Part shown: piece after piece, positions 52,607 to 64,000 of the stretch
Layout: each line of letters opens with the position of its first letter
How positions within the stretch are numbered: position 1 is the first letter of the stretch
Assembly: GCA_958496175.1 (NCBI GenBank)
Contig: OY292277.1
Coordinates: forward strand, 49,921,050-49,985,049
From: Sisyra terminalis
Lineage: Eukaryota > Arthropoda > Insecta > Neuroptera > Sisyridae
Direction: 5' to 3'
Length of the DNA: 64,000 bases
Position numbers and translations under genes: made by a program
Notes under the pieces: model-generated
The model's input: the letters and a program-made list of their open reading frames with translations, nothing else
What the model was told of the DNA's origin: nothing
Database searches by the model: none

Positions 52607-53548
52607 TATGTTATATACAGAAAAAAAATGTTAAGTTTAAGAGGATATCCAAATAATATGATGGATGTGTATTTAATTTTAGTAGTTACGATGAATCGTG
52701 TTCATCATTTCCTCTCCGAAAATCCCGGTCGTATTACAACAAATGTCGAAATAATAAAGAGCGAAATAATAATGCGATTATGATCGTATTAACTGTGTTA
52801 ACGTTGTTGGGCGCTCACGAAACCCGAGCTTTTCCATACATACATACATCCCCTAACAATTTGTTTAGACTGAAAACAATTGTTTTACGGACTCGTTGGA
52901 ATACGATCGTTACAAAACAATTTGCATTTAATAAACGTGCACTACGTATACGTACAATTAAGTACCAACACAAATATTTTCAGTTGAATTTATGGAATAA
53001 TTCGACAGAATGCGATAACAAAATGTGCGCTTTTATTGAAAGACGATGGGGTTTTTTTTTCGATGGGCAAAGCGAGTCGATCAAGTTGGGGATGTGGGGG
53101 ATGTGGATTTTCATCTTCTTTCGGGTTTCGACGTCGTCAATCATCCAGGGAACCCACATGTGATTGACGGCTGTTTGGTTGAGTTTGTCCGCCTTAGTGC
53201 TGTTGCCCTGTGCTCTCGTGTCACCAACAGCACCGACTTTATCAACAATATTATGCGATAGTGTCACTGGATGGTTGAATTTCTCCACTCTTTCTTGGCA
53301 ACGCGCATATATTCAACCCTTAAACTTTCCGGCCAAAAACTTTCGTTTTTTACGTTCGATTTCCGGATGGTGTTCTTTTAAATACAATTTACCACTACTA
53401 AACAGGACTTCTGGATTTCTATTGTTGTATGATAGAAATTTCGTTTCATAACGAAAAAGATTCTATGCTACGTTCTGAAAGTTATAGAAATTCATATAAA
53501 TATTTAGCAATTAATTTATAACTAATGGGATTAAAATTTAAGTGCGTT
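52607..53548. other. GC-richer unique block with long open frames on both strands
   Basis: From about 52690 to 53455 the sequence is less AT-rich and not repeated in the window. A plus-strand frame runs from ATG 52780 (MIVLTVLTLLGAHETRAF, signal-peptide-like) to TGA at 53161-53163. It then continues in the same frame to about 53451 (TAVWLSLSALVLLPCALVSP), giving about 223 codons with one internal stop. The minus strand is also open at 52980-53288. No motif is recognised on either strand. Options are a pseudogene, exons of an unidentified gene, or chance frames in GC-richer DNA. Confidence 0.3.
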
Positions 53549-54386
53549 TACTAGGGTGTTTTTTTTTTTGGGACAATTTTTATTTTTTTTGCTCCCATGC
53601 CAAAATTTTGTTGGAAATACTTCAAAAAAAATTCCCTGAAAGTTTGAGCTCTTAATATTAATATTAAGTACTCGCTCACAGCGTGTGAATATTTTCCATT
53701 TAAAATACACGTAAACTTTGATTTTTTTTTTAAATTTTTTATAGTTCAACGGCATTTTATGGTATCGCCTCACTCAAAGTCGGGATTTTTTTACAAATGT
53801 ATACTCTACAAAAGTGCCTATTTTTAATAATTTTTAATAAGGAATAAAAAATCAATATTTTCTTAAATTTTACTCAATAATCCGTAAAAATTTTATAGTA
53901 AGACAAATTCAAGGCTCAATATCTCGAGAAATATCGAGCTTAGCAATTTGGTTTTCTGCAGCTTTTTTGTAGGAAATTAAATTTCCTATAAATTTGCTTT
54001 TTACATTTTTTCTGTAGGTCTTGTAATTAATGAGTTACTGAGAGAAAAACGAGAAATCTATGAAAAATCTAGATTTAGTGACCTGTACTACCTCGCCCGT
54101 GTAAATTACGATTTTGCCGCAATAGGCACTTTTGTAGAGTATACAATTGTTAAAAAAATCCCGATTTTGAGCGAGGCGATACCATAAAATGACGCTGAGC
54201 TATAAAAATTTAAAAAAAAAAATCAAAGTTTACGTGAATTTTAAATGGAAAATATTCACACGCTGTGAGCGAGTACTTAATATTAATATTAAGAGCTCAA
54301 ACTTTCAGGGAATTTTTTTTGAAGTATTTCCAACAAAATTTCGGCATGGGAGCAAAAAAAACCAAAAATAGTCCAAAAAAAAAAAT
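53549..54386. mobile_element. Foldback element, about 838 bp, family F3
   Basis: The arms of about 260 bp are inverted around a centre near 53965: TTTTTTGCTCCCATGCC / GGCATGGGAGCAAAAAA, CCCTGAAAGTTTGAGCTC, the 18 bp palindrome CTTAATATTAATATTAAG (53651-53668 and 54275-54292), GTACTCGCTCACAGCGTGTG and AAAATCCCGATTTTGAGCGA. Mirror-image frames (53531-53773 minus; 54189-54371 plus) come from the two arms and are not genes. The right end runs directly into half of an F2 element. Confidence 0.85.
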
Positions 54387-54590
54387 TATCGGGTAGTTTT
54401 GAGCCTTTAATATTAATATTAAGAGGTCTATCATCTTTAATTTCGTTTTTTTATTTGTGCTTTAATTTTTGCGACAATGCTGTCAAACTATCAAGGTAAA
54501 AAAAAAAACTTCTGCACATATATTTATAGAAAATTAAACTATCTACAAAAAAGGTTTCTTTAAAAATCTTTGCCAGATACGCCGTTTATT
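54387..54590. mobile_element. Half arm of a family F2 foldback element
   Basis: The text GAGCCTTTAATATTAATATT, GAGGTCTATCATCTTTAATT, GCTGTCAAACTATCAAGGTA and TTTGCCAGATACGCCGTTT matches the left arm of the F2 element at about 45520-45710. It begins without the terminal GACTGGGCC and is joined to the right end of F3, so it is a truncated or recombined piece. Confidence 0.8.
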
Positions 54591-54707
54591 CCCTTAATTT
54601 AGTTGAAATGGTTTAACCAACTTTAGTTTTGGTCTTAGAAAAAAGTTTATGGGATTTGGAATTTGAATCACTGTTCACTATTTTAACGTTATAGTATGTA
54701 AATATTA

Positions 54708-55138
54708 GACTGGGCCAAAATAATATACTATTTTTGTTTTGAAAAGTATATCGAAAATATTCTTCAAGGTGAAAAATTTTGCTCGTTTGTTCGTTAGTTG
54801 CAAAATTCCAAAATAAAGAAGATAAATCTAAAAATTATATCAATGTTTAAGGCTTGATTATTCGGAAACAGCGTGTCTGACAAAAATTTTTACGGGGACG
54901 TTTTTTATAGGGAATTTATTTTTCTATAAATATATGCACAGATGATTTTTTTTACTTTGCTAGTTTGACTGCATTGACGCAAAAATGCAAGTTCAAATAA
55001 AAAATCCAAATTAAAGATGATAGACTTCTTAATATTAATATTAAGGGCTCAAACCTTCCCGATATTTTTTTTTGTCGCCTTGAACAATATTTTCGATATA
55101 CTTTTCAAAAAAAAAATAGTGATTTTTTTGGCCCAGTC
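54708..55138. mobile_element. Foldback element family F2, deleted copy, 5 bp target duplication
   Basis: The ends are GACTGGGCCAAAATA and TTTTTTTGGCCCAGTC, flanked by TATTA on both sides (54703-54707 and 55139-55143). The right arm is nearly complete (ATTAAAGATGATAGACTTC, palindrome CTTAATATTAATATTAAG at 55028-55045, ATATTTTCGATATACTTTTC). The left arm is cut short after AAAATATTCTTCAAGGTG. It is 431 bp against 1165 bp for the 45.4 kb copy. Confidence 0.9.
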
Positions 55139-55143
55139 TATTA

Positions 55144-55530
55144 AACTACCTTTTCAGGAAGATTTTGTTAATTTTTTGCTATTATAAGGCCGTGACCTGG
55201 AGCGGGAGATGTATTTAGGTAAAAATTCATTTAAATAATAATATATTTCTACAATCTCTAATAATTGCACTTCCGTACTGGTCTATTTGGGCTAATTAGA
55301 AGAAGCAAAGTGAAGATCATACGTTCTGGAAGAACACGGAAATTAAAGATTATTAAGATCAAGTTAATATATTTTCGAAAAATTTATGATTTTTAAATCG
55401 ATGTTACCATTAACTTAAACTAAATTGATTGGACTATCATTTCAATTTAATTACTAATCAACCTTCTCAATATTACTGATTTATCTTCGATATTCTAGGC
55501 GCCAAGATTTGAGGTGTAGTTCCGCCCCTG
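55144..55530 (-). pseudogene. Inverted copy of the 45.0 kb repeat with Jockey-type fragment
   Basis: On the minus strand it reads CCAGGGGCGGAACTACACC, CTTGGCGCCTAGAATATCG, TTCCGTGTTCTTCCAGAACG and GCTCCAGGTCACGGCCTTAT, translating in part to APGHGLIIAK. It is the same unit as 45028-45431, with small deletions, and like that copy it adjoins an F2 foldback element. It is dead as a gene. Confidence 0.8.
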
Positions 55531-55660
55531 GTTAATATTTACATACTATTACGTTAAAATAATGAACAGTAGTCCAAATTCAAAATCCCATAAATTTTTT
55601 CTAAGACCAAAACTAAAGTTGGTTTAACCATTTCAACTAAATTAAGGGATTCAAACTGTT

Positions 55661-56899
55661 TACAATCTTTGAAGTTTAATGAGGCAATTATATGCTTTAT
55701 GACCCTTTGATTTTGTTAGGGATAAATATAAGTTACATTACCCTTAAAAATCATTTTACAATGAGTCGAATAAATCATAAAATTAATGTTGGAATTCAAA
55801 AAATACTTCTTACAGTTAGTACTGTTTAATTAAAACGTGGTTTTTAATTTTTCATACGAATTTTTCCCTCAGGAATTATTTTTTTTGCATAGTACAATCT
55901 GCATTTGGTTGAAAAAGTACTTTTGTTCTATTGGCTTATTTAGTGATTTTTGAAAGGAAAATATAAAGGTTTACTATTTGATTTTTTTTTCAAATCTCCA
56001 CAATATATCACCTAAATTTTACGTGATTACTGATATATTAAATCGAAGTGATTTTATAACATTAAGATACAAATTTCAACCAATAATTGTTGATAAAATT
56101 GTATAACCCATAATCATTATTTCAAAGCAAAAAATAATGCTCAAAATGGTTGGTACAACACATTTATCAAATACTAATTTCATATTACAAATTTAATAAG
56201 CACTTAAAGGTGAATTATTTTTCACTGACGCTTACGTAATATCCGTAGCGCTATAATTAAGCCATTCGATATAATAAATACCTAGGAATTAGAATAAATT
56301 TTCGAAAGGAACTTTTACAATATATGAAATTAATACATTTGTTTTAATAACTTATTTTATTACGAGAAACCGTGTGGTCTATTGAAATTTGCATTGTTTT
56401 CATTAACAGACATTTGTAATGGATGTTTGCATAGGAATTATTGTTTTACTGTTATTAACAAATAATTAAAATCGTGTTTAAGTGTTTTCAACCAATTAAA
56501 ATTTCAATTTTTTTCCTTGTAAATTTCATCATTAACTTTTAATTTTATTAAATTTAATGCTTGTTGGTTTGTTGTGTGACGTCAAAAAGAATTTATCAAA
56601 GTTAAATATAATACTATTCGGTCCTTTTATATTTATGTATGGAGATGGAGACGTTTAAGTAATTATTATCCGTAAAAAAATGGAATTAAATGGATCAATT
56701 TTTGAGGTCATATATTCTTATAATTTTCAACAGACAAAGGACTTGCTTTATATTTTTTGATTACTAAATTAATAATCCGTTATAATTAATTTAACGAAAT
56801 ATTTTTAAAAATTATAGCTTTTGTAACTCAAATTACAAATTACAGCCAATGGACATCGAATGCTGTGTGAAGGAAAGAAGCTTCGTTAATAAAAAAATT
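55661..56899. other. Unassigned AT-rich DNA
   Basis: No repeat partner, coding frame or transposon end was recognised. Confidence 0.5.
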
Positions 56900-59700
56900 T
56901 CAATTTGGGTTCCGGTGTTTTTAAAAAATGGTAATTTTGGTAGCAATGATAGAAAACGCATACGAAGATCAGTAAAGATAGAAAATGCTAAGTTGAAGGA
57001 GTTATAGGATCAAGATTCATGTCAATCTTAAGAAGTGCTCCTTAAAATTATCTTTTTTACCTCATGAATCACTAAATTCATAACTTAAATCCCGCGAATC
57101 ACTAGGATGCATTTTTAAGGGTTATTTTTTTGATTTTCTGGGTTACTTCTTGAAATTTTGTAGCCAAACTTCAGACTTTGAAAGGAAATTTATTTATACT
57201 TTCTTTCCTCTTACAATCGGATCAGTAATCATAAGTACTTAAAAAAAATCTTAACAATGCCAGAAAACGCAAACGTAGATCAATTAAGATTGAAGATGCT
57301 AAGTTGAAGGAATTATAGGATCAAGATTCATGTCAATTTTAAGAAGGGCTCCTTAAAATTAATCATTTTACCTCACAAATCATAAAATTCATAACTTAAA
57401 TCCCACGAACCACAAGGATGCTTTTTTAAGGGTTAATTTCTATGATTTTCTGGGTTACTTCTTGAAATTTTGTTGCCAAACTTCAGACTTTAAAAGAAAA
57501 TTTGTTTATACTTTCTTTCCTCCTACAATCGGATCAATAATCATTTGTACTGAAAAAAAAATTCAACAATGCCAGAAAACACAAACGTAGATCGGTAAAG
57601 ATTGAAGATGCTAAGTTGAAGAAGTTATTGGATCTAGATTCATGTTAATCTTAAGAAGAGCTCCTTAAACTTAACTTTTTTACCTAAAGAACCACTAAAT
57701 TCATACCATTAATCCCGCGAACCACTAGGATACTTTTTTAAGGGTTGATTTCTAAGATTTTCTGAGTTATTTCTTGAAATTTTTTTGCCAAACTTCAGAT
57801 TTGTAAGAAAATTTGTTTGTACTTTCTTTTTTCTTACAATCGGATCAGTAATCATTAGTACTGAAAAAAAAATCTCTACAATGCCAGAAAACGCAAACGT
57901 AGATTAGTAAAGATTGAAGATGGTAAGTTGAAGGATTTATAGGATCAATATTCATGCCAATCTTAAGAAGGGCTCCTTAAAATTAATCATTTTACCTCAC
58001 AAATCATAAAATTTTAATTTAAATCCCGCGAACCATTTTTGAGGGTTAATTTCTATGATTTTCTTGGTTACTTCTTGAAAATTTGTTGCCAAACTTCAGA
58101 CTTTGAAAAAAAATATTTTTACTTTTTTTCCTTTTACAATCGGATCAGTAATCATTATTACTTAAAAAAAATCTCAACAATGCCAAAAAACGCAAACGTA
58201 TATCAGTAAAGATTGAAGGAGTTATAGGATCTAGATTCATGTCAATCTTAAGAAGACCTCTTTAAAAATTAACTTTTTTACTTTAAGAACTACGAAATTC
58301 GTAAGTTAAATCCTGCAAACCACAAGGATGCATTTTTAAGGGTTAATTTACATGATTTACTGGGTTACTTCTTGAAATTTTGCGGCCGAATTTCAGACTT
58401 GCAAGGAAATTTGTTTAAACTTTATTTCCTCTTACAATATGTTCAGTAATCATTAGTACTTAAAAAAAATTCAACAATGCCAGAAAACGCAAATGTAGAT
58501 CAATTATGATTGAAGATGCTAAGTTGAAGGAGTTAAAAGATCAAGATTCATGCCAATCTTAAGAAGGGCTCCTAAAAATTAACTTTTAATGAACCCCTAA
58601 ATTCATAACTTAAATCCCACGAACCACAAGGATGCTTTTTTAAGAGTTAATTACTATTAATTTTTGGGTTACTTCTTGAAATTTTGTTGCCAAACTTCAG
58701 ACTTATAAGGAAATTTGTTAATACTTTCATTCCTCGTACAATAGGATTAGTAATCATTAGTTAAAAAAAAAATCACAACAATGCCAGAAAACGCAAACGT
58801 AGACCAGTAAAGATTGAAGATGCTAAGTTGGAGGAGTTATAGGATCAAATTTCATGTCAATCTTAAGAAGTGCTCCTTAAAATTATCTTTTTTACCTCAC
58901 GAACCACTAAATTCATAACTTAAATCCCACGAACCACAGGGATGCATTTTTAAGGGTTAATTTCTATGATTTTCTGGGTTACTTCTTGAAATTTTATTGC
59001 CAAACTTCAGACTTGTAAGGAAATTTATTTATAGGTTCTTTGCTCTTACAATCGGATCAGTAATCATAAGTTTTTAAAAAAAAATCTCAACAATCCCAGA
59101 AAATTCAAACGTAGATCAGTAAAGATTGAAGATGCTAAGTTGAAGGAATTATAGGATCAAGATTCATGCCAATTAAGAAGGGCTCCTTAAAAATAACTTT
59201 TTTTCCTAAGGAACCATTAAATTCATAACTTTAATTCCGCGAACCACTAGGATGCATTTTAAGCGTTAATTTCAATGATATTCTTGGTTACTTCTTGAAA
59301 TTTTGTTGCCAAACTTCAGACTTGAAAGGAAATTTGTTTATACTTTCGTTCTTCTAACAATGGCATCCTTAATTATTAATACTTAAAAAAAATCTCAACA
59401 ATGCCAGAAAACGCTAACGTAGATCAGTTAAGATTGAAGATGCTAAGTTGAAGGAGTTATAGGATCAAGATTCAGGTTAATCTTAAGAAGTGCTCTTTAA
59501 AATTAACTTTTTTACCTAACGAACTACTCAATTCATAACTTAAATCCCACGAACCATAAGGATATTTTTTTAAGGGTTAATTTCTATGATTTTCTGGGTT
59601 ACTTCTTGAAATTTTGTTGCCCAACTTCAGATTTGTAAAGAATTTTTTTTATACTTTCTTTCCTCTTACAATCGGATCAGTAATCATTACTTAAAAAAAT
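56900..59700. repeat. Tandem array, about nine monomers of ~305 bp
   Basis: The landmark CAATGCCAGAAAACGCAAACG occurs near 57257, 57570, 57880, 58180, 58477, 58780, 59094 and 59401, with a diverged first copy near 56950. Each unit has GTAGATCAGTAAAGATTGAA, GATGCTAAGTTGAAGGAGTT, ATAGGATCAAGATTCATG, AATCTTAAGAAG.GCTCC, TAAATCCCGCGAACCAC, TTTCTGGGTTACTTCTTGAA, GCCAAACTTCAGACTT and ACAATCGGATCAGTAATCAT. The array ends near 59695 inside the last block. No frame is preserved across units, so it is a satellite-like repeat. Confidence 0.95.
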
Positions 59701-60743
59701 GTTAATTATTAATCTTTCGACAAAAACATTTCCAAAATACAACAATTACGAAGATGATTAGACATTTAATATTTCCAATGACTTTCGTTATGTTAAACAA
59801 TACTTGTAAAGCTTTTTCGTGAAGTTCCGATAAAGCTGTCAATATTCGTCTATCGCTTTACCCAATTTTTGTTTCCATATAGAAAATAGCGATCCCGAAA
59901 TCGATAGTCTTTGTTGTGCGTAAAACAATTTCATTTATTCATATATTCCGGTTTTATCGTTAAGCTAGCGTATAATATTATCATTCACTTAGGATAAATT
60001 CGAAAAGTTATTTTGTTTTAAGCTTGTAACATATAAGAATGTACATACATTTGGATTTTTCATTTTTATCATAGATCAGTCGCCGTTTTATTCGCCCTTG
60101 CGAATATATTTACTACTTACCCCACATCATCCCATTGCTCAAACTCTTAATAAACCCAATGTCGTTTTAAGCGTTCAGCCAACCATCGAAAAACAAACAT
60201 ATTTACACAAATAAAAAGAGGAAAGTTTAATTGAAATGGAAATTAATCGTTAAGTTTAATATTTAATTTGCTATCTGCATGTTTTAATGGTGAACTTTTA
60301 ATTAGATCAAACGCACTAGATGTGAGAATTTTTTTCAATTATTGTTGAATAAACAGCGAACAACAATAATTATTTAACTTTTTTTTTTTTGTATATTTAT
60401 TCTATTGGAATAAGTACTAAATAACGGATGAGAGTCAAAGATAGAATGTTATTTAAGTGAGAAACGAGTATGAGATTGTGCGAAGAAAAGTTTGACTATA
60501 TTTCTTCATTATTGAGAATTGGCTCACATCCGCAGTGGAAACATTCGCGGAGTTTTGATAATTTTATCGTCTTTATTTCAATATTTTAAATTAACTTTAA
60601 TGCCCAAGACTTGACTGCGAAAATGAAATATGAATAATCAAGATATAATGGCCGTTTTTTTCCATATTGCCGTATGAAATCAGAGTTTTAAAAGTTTCTA
60701 TATTGTTAATATTATTCGCGTTTTTTTTTTGTTGTTGCAAATC
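59701..60743. other. Unassigned DNA
   Basis: Unique, moderately complex in 59750-60200 (CATCGAAAAACAAACATATT; CGTCTATCGCTTTACCC). No frame or RNA gene was supported. Confidence 0.4.
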
Positions 60744-60751
60744 TGTACAAT

Positions 60752-61740
60752 TTTTTTTTCTTAATTATATCAAAAAAATTGTTGGGAATGACAAAAAAAA
60801 AATCCTGTGAAAGTTTTAGCTCTTAATGTTAATATTAAGAAGTGCCGCATCGTAAATTTCGATTTTCCTTTTAAATAACATAGGAACAATATTCTCTTGC
60901 ACTTTGGAATTTTATAGCTCACTTTGGTGACAATATTTCGAAATGACTAAGGTATTTTCTTGTAGAAAATTGAACGATCTACAAAAAATATGTCTTACAA
61001 GTTTTTGATGTATTTATTCCTTCAAAAGTTATTCGAAGTCAACGTTGAACTAAAGAGAAATTTTAATATTTTTTCAATTTTTTGACGCAACCATCAATTT
61101 TATAAGTAAATTTTATAGGACATTTTTTGAAGAGCGCTTTTTTTCCTATAACTTATCTCTATAAAAGTTTTTGATATTTTCCACAGGTCCTAAGTTAATT
61201 GCATTAAACTGAAAATTCCCTAAATTTTTATATCTTAAACATAAAAATTATTTCTTTTATTTTAAATAACTTAGGACCTGTGAAAAATATCAAAAACTTT
61301 TATAAAGATAAGTCCTAGAAAAAAAGTGCACTACAAAAAATGTCCTATAAAATTTTCTCATAAAATTGATGGTTGCGTCAAAAAATTTAAGAAATATTAA
61401 AATTTCTCTGTAGTTCAACTTTGACCTCGAATAACTTTTGAAGAAATAAATATAACTAAAACTTGTACGAGACCTTTTTTGTAGATCGTTCAATTTTCTA
61501 CAAGAATATACCTTGTTCATTCCGAAATATTGTCACCAACGTGAGCTATAAAATTCCAAAGTGCAAGAGAATATTGTTCCCATGTTATTTAAATGAAAAA
61601 TCGAAATTTGCGATGCGGCACCTCTTAATAGTAATATCAAGAGCTTAAACTTCCACAGGATTTTTTTTTGTCATTCCCAACAATATTTTCGATATAATTA
61701 AGAAATAAAAAATCATCATTTTTTTTTTGAATCAGTCTGT
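60752..61740. mobile_element. Foldback element family F1, second copy
   Basis: Same arms as at 22569-23574: TTAATTATATCAAAAAAATT, ATCCTGTGAAAGTTTTAGC, CTTAATGTTAATATTAAG, GTGCCGCATCGTAAATTTC, and inverted counterparts ending GAATCAGTCTGT at the right. The flanks share TGTACAAT (60744-60751 and 61741-61748). The left terminus lacks the TAGACTGATTCA part, so the left end is truncated or mutated. Frames at 61290-61520 and 61463-61648 come from the arms. Confidence 0.9.
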
Positions 61741-61748
61741 TGTACAAT

Positions 61749-64000
61749 TTATCGCCGTATTTGTAATGGGAACGTTTGAAAGGGATATCTATGGATATGA
61801 ATTTAAATGGAATTCAATATGAATTTGATTATTTTGTTTGTGTTTCAATAAAATTCTGATAATATGTGTTCACCCTTCGGCAGTTAGAAGCTATACGATT
61901 AAATTTCAAACGCTTTAAAATCAAAGGGATACTTTTAGCCCATTTTCAATAGTTCGCTAATTTTAATTTAATGACTAACTATATAGAAAGTGGAAAAAAA
62001 AACTCGATTCATTTGGCACGCAGACATGAATTATTTAATCATTTCAACAAAATATAGCAATGTGGTTACTGTATTTAGTAAAGAATCGAATGAATATTTT
62101 GGGGGAAAAAAATTTTTTTTGATGAAATTAATTGTTTTAACAATTACTGTTGTAAATAGTCAATCGATTCCTCTACGATCCAATTCACCACAATAGTTAT
62201 TGTTATAGGCCACTAAAATATACCATGGCTTTTTATTTATACTTTACTTACAACTTCAATTGTATGGCACATTTGAATGATTGGTTCAAAATAAAAGTTA
62301 ACTTTTGCACGAAATTTCTCATGGAATTTAGGCTATCAAACTAGCAAATTTTGAAAAGAATATAAGAGTAAACAAATCAAGAGAACTTGTTTATTAAAAC
62401 AATAAAGAAACGATAATAATTAGGGTTGAAAATTATCATCGCTAGGAATCGGTTGAAAGCAAAAGATATTTACTATAGAACACAAACTATAAAGTATCTA
62501 ATGGAAATAACTATCAAGTATAAAAAAAAATAGAATGACCTAAAAGTTCTAGGTATAGATCACAAAAAACAAAGATACCAAATTTTTGCAAAAATCGTTT
62601 TTTCAGCGAAGAGTGCTTAGCATTTGCAAAACAAATGACAATCGGTTGGTGCCAAATCCAATCTATGATTTGGATACATGGGAATTGCTCAATCAATATC
62701 CAGAATTTTTTCCTGGCTTATCAAAATCATAATATGACGTCTAAGGTTATCCTGGTAGAACATAAATCATTTACTACTATTCAATGGGTTAATTGGTCCA
62801 ATTTTGGACATAAAAAGATCTTAAATTAATTTTTGACTTTTAAACAGCGACTTGGTTCATTAAATCGTTTAAGTTCCATCATAAAGAGTGGAAAATCTTA
62901 CAGATTGTTTTTACCATCTTATCAAACACCTGTTTCATTCATTGACACTAGTTTCAAAATATTAGTTAGATAGGTAAGAATTTTTCAACCAAATTCCTGG
63001 AACTTCTCCTGAGCCATCTAAATCATATGAAGACTTTTGGATTCGATAAATTCTGAACCTATTCATTGCATTTACATTTGCTAACGTTCTATATTTGGTA
63101 GGGGAAACCAAAGGTATATGAAAATAAAAAGAAATAATTTATTTAAAGAATTAAAAAAAGGATGGCTAAAATACGCATTATCGCTAGATTGCTCTTCGAT
63201 AATAGTTTAAAATCTTACCATGACTTTAAATATATTTTAAACGGAAGAGAAGTTGTTGTACTTGTTTAGGTTTTTGTTTAAGAAGTTTTGGAAACTAAGA
63301 AAAAAAGCAAATAATCTTTTATCACCGGAAAAAATTATCAGTTGAAATTTTTAAAGAATATTAAAAAGGTCCTTATCTTCCTTGAAATCAAGTTAATAAT
63401 AAAATAACATGAAAACCAGGAAAACCAGGAAAAGGATGATAGTCTTATGGAATTTGAAACTAAGAAATAGAAGAGAAATCTTAAGCAAAGTAATGCAACT
63501 GTTATAAAACGATCATTAGTTTCTTAAAGACTTTAAGGAAATTTTGGAAAACTAGGAAAAAAATAAACAACATGTTATATTAAAAAGAAACGTGATTTAA
63601 ATTTTATGCCAAAAACTAAAGTGGGTGGTGAAATAATTAATAAAAAAGCGTGCAAAGCACTAATATAAAAGAACTTTTATGAAGTTTAGAGTATAAAAAT
63701 CATAGAGAAGTTTCAACCAAAGAATCGTAAAAACTATAAGAAAATAAACCCTTTCTTAGTAAAATTTGGTAAAAAATGGTAAAAATTTTATCAAAACTTA
63801 AAACACAACATTAAGGAGATCCTAAAATTTCCTAGAAATAGTAGGAATAGTTTACGAAAAATTTTAGTGAAGAAGACTAGGAAAAAGCACATGCTTTATT
63901 GAGAGCTTTTGAGTGAAAACAATGGAAAAACTACTGGATTTTCTTCAAAAATACTTCAGAAGTAGTAAAAAAAAACCTTTGGAGAAAGCCAGGAAAAAAA
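61749..64000. other. Unassigned AT-rich DNA, degenerate repeats near the end
   Basis: No gene or transposon was recognised. From about 63230 to 64000 the sequence is A-rich and weakly repetitive, with strings such as TTTTGGAAACTAAGAAAAAA (about 63284) and TTTTGGAAAACTAGGAAAAA (about 63541). This may be an old purine-rich tandem repeat. Short frames (61990-62196; 62514-62829) have no motif. Confidence 0.4.

Larger units (their letters stand above)
54583..55660. repeat. Inverted flanks around the second F2 element
   Basis: The sequence CCCTTAATTTAGTTGAAATG, GTTTAACCAACTTTAGTTTT and TGTAAATATTA at 54583-54707 recurs as its reverse complement at about 55533-55655. The segment between holds the F2 element (54708-55138) and the inverted copy of the 45.0 kb repeat (55144-55530). 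The whole locus is therefore a nested palindrome. Confidence 0.8.

Noticed and set aside
53164..53451. Stand-alone secreted protein starting at 53164
   Set aside because: The frame there begins at TTG directly after a TGA, so it has no ATG and is only considered together with the upstream frame.
53531..54371. Two nearly identical frames, one on each strand
   Set aside because: They are the two arms of foldback F3 read in opposite directions.

Overview
The window looks like nuclear DNA of an arthropod, most likely an insect. It is very AT-rich. There are no compact operons or ribosome binding sites. It carries eukaryotic mobile elements: Helitrons ending in a short hairpin plus CTAG, a Penelope-like retroelement with a GIY-YIG endonuclease, Jockey-type non-LTR retrotransposon pieces, hAT and TTAA-target MITEs, and many foldback elements. 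There are also several satellite-like arrays. No complete multi-domain gene is visible. The species cannot be named from the sequence.

Layout. 1-3.2 kb: a two-copy tandem repeat, then a foldback element with a second hairpin nested in it. 4.6-12.1 kb: one ~520 bp satellite family, split at 7.25-9.4 kb by a decayed Penelope-like element on the minus strand and hit by a 207 bp hAT MITE. 12.7-13.3 kb: the best host-gene candidate, a minus-strand first coding exon with a signal peptide and a GT donor, preceded by an 89-codon upstream ORF. 13.8-16.75 kb: a dimeric higher-order repeat carrying a 697 bp TTAA-flanked element. 17.2-21.1 kb: duplicated segments, a 220 bp hairpin element with a hammerhead-like core, and a foldback element with a Helitron inserted in one arm. 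22.6-24.3 kb: a 1 kb foldback element, a Jockey reverse-transcriptase tail and a stray satellite monomer. 25.1-26 kb: a Helitron. 28.0-30.2 kb: a ~189 bp satellite with a 756 bp higher-order duplication.

31-44.4 kb is mostly unique AT-rich DNA with a second TTAA-type composite element, a small MITE, two large Helitrons that each carry a tRNA-like segment, and one possible minus-strand exon near 42.1 kb. 45-55.7 kb is a nest of insertions: a Jockey fragment split by a 1.17 kb foldback element, a 202 bp-arm inverted repeat, a MITE split by the Penelope-type hairpin with a 13 bp target duplication, another Helitron, and three more foldback structures. 56.9-59.7 kb is a nine-copy ~305 bp array. 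60.75-61.74 kb is a second copy of the 22.6 kb foldback element. The remainder is unique AT-rich DNA.

The main biology is transposition history. Several insertions can be read exactly because an intact copy of the target also lies in the window. The most unusual signals are a foldback superfamily whose otherwise different members keep an 18 bp palindrome near each arm, Penelope-type hairpins with hammerhead-like cores, and Helitrons carrying tRNA-like A and B boxes.
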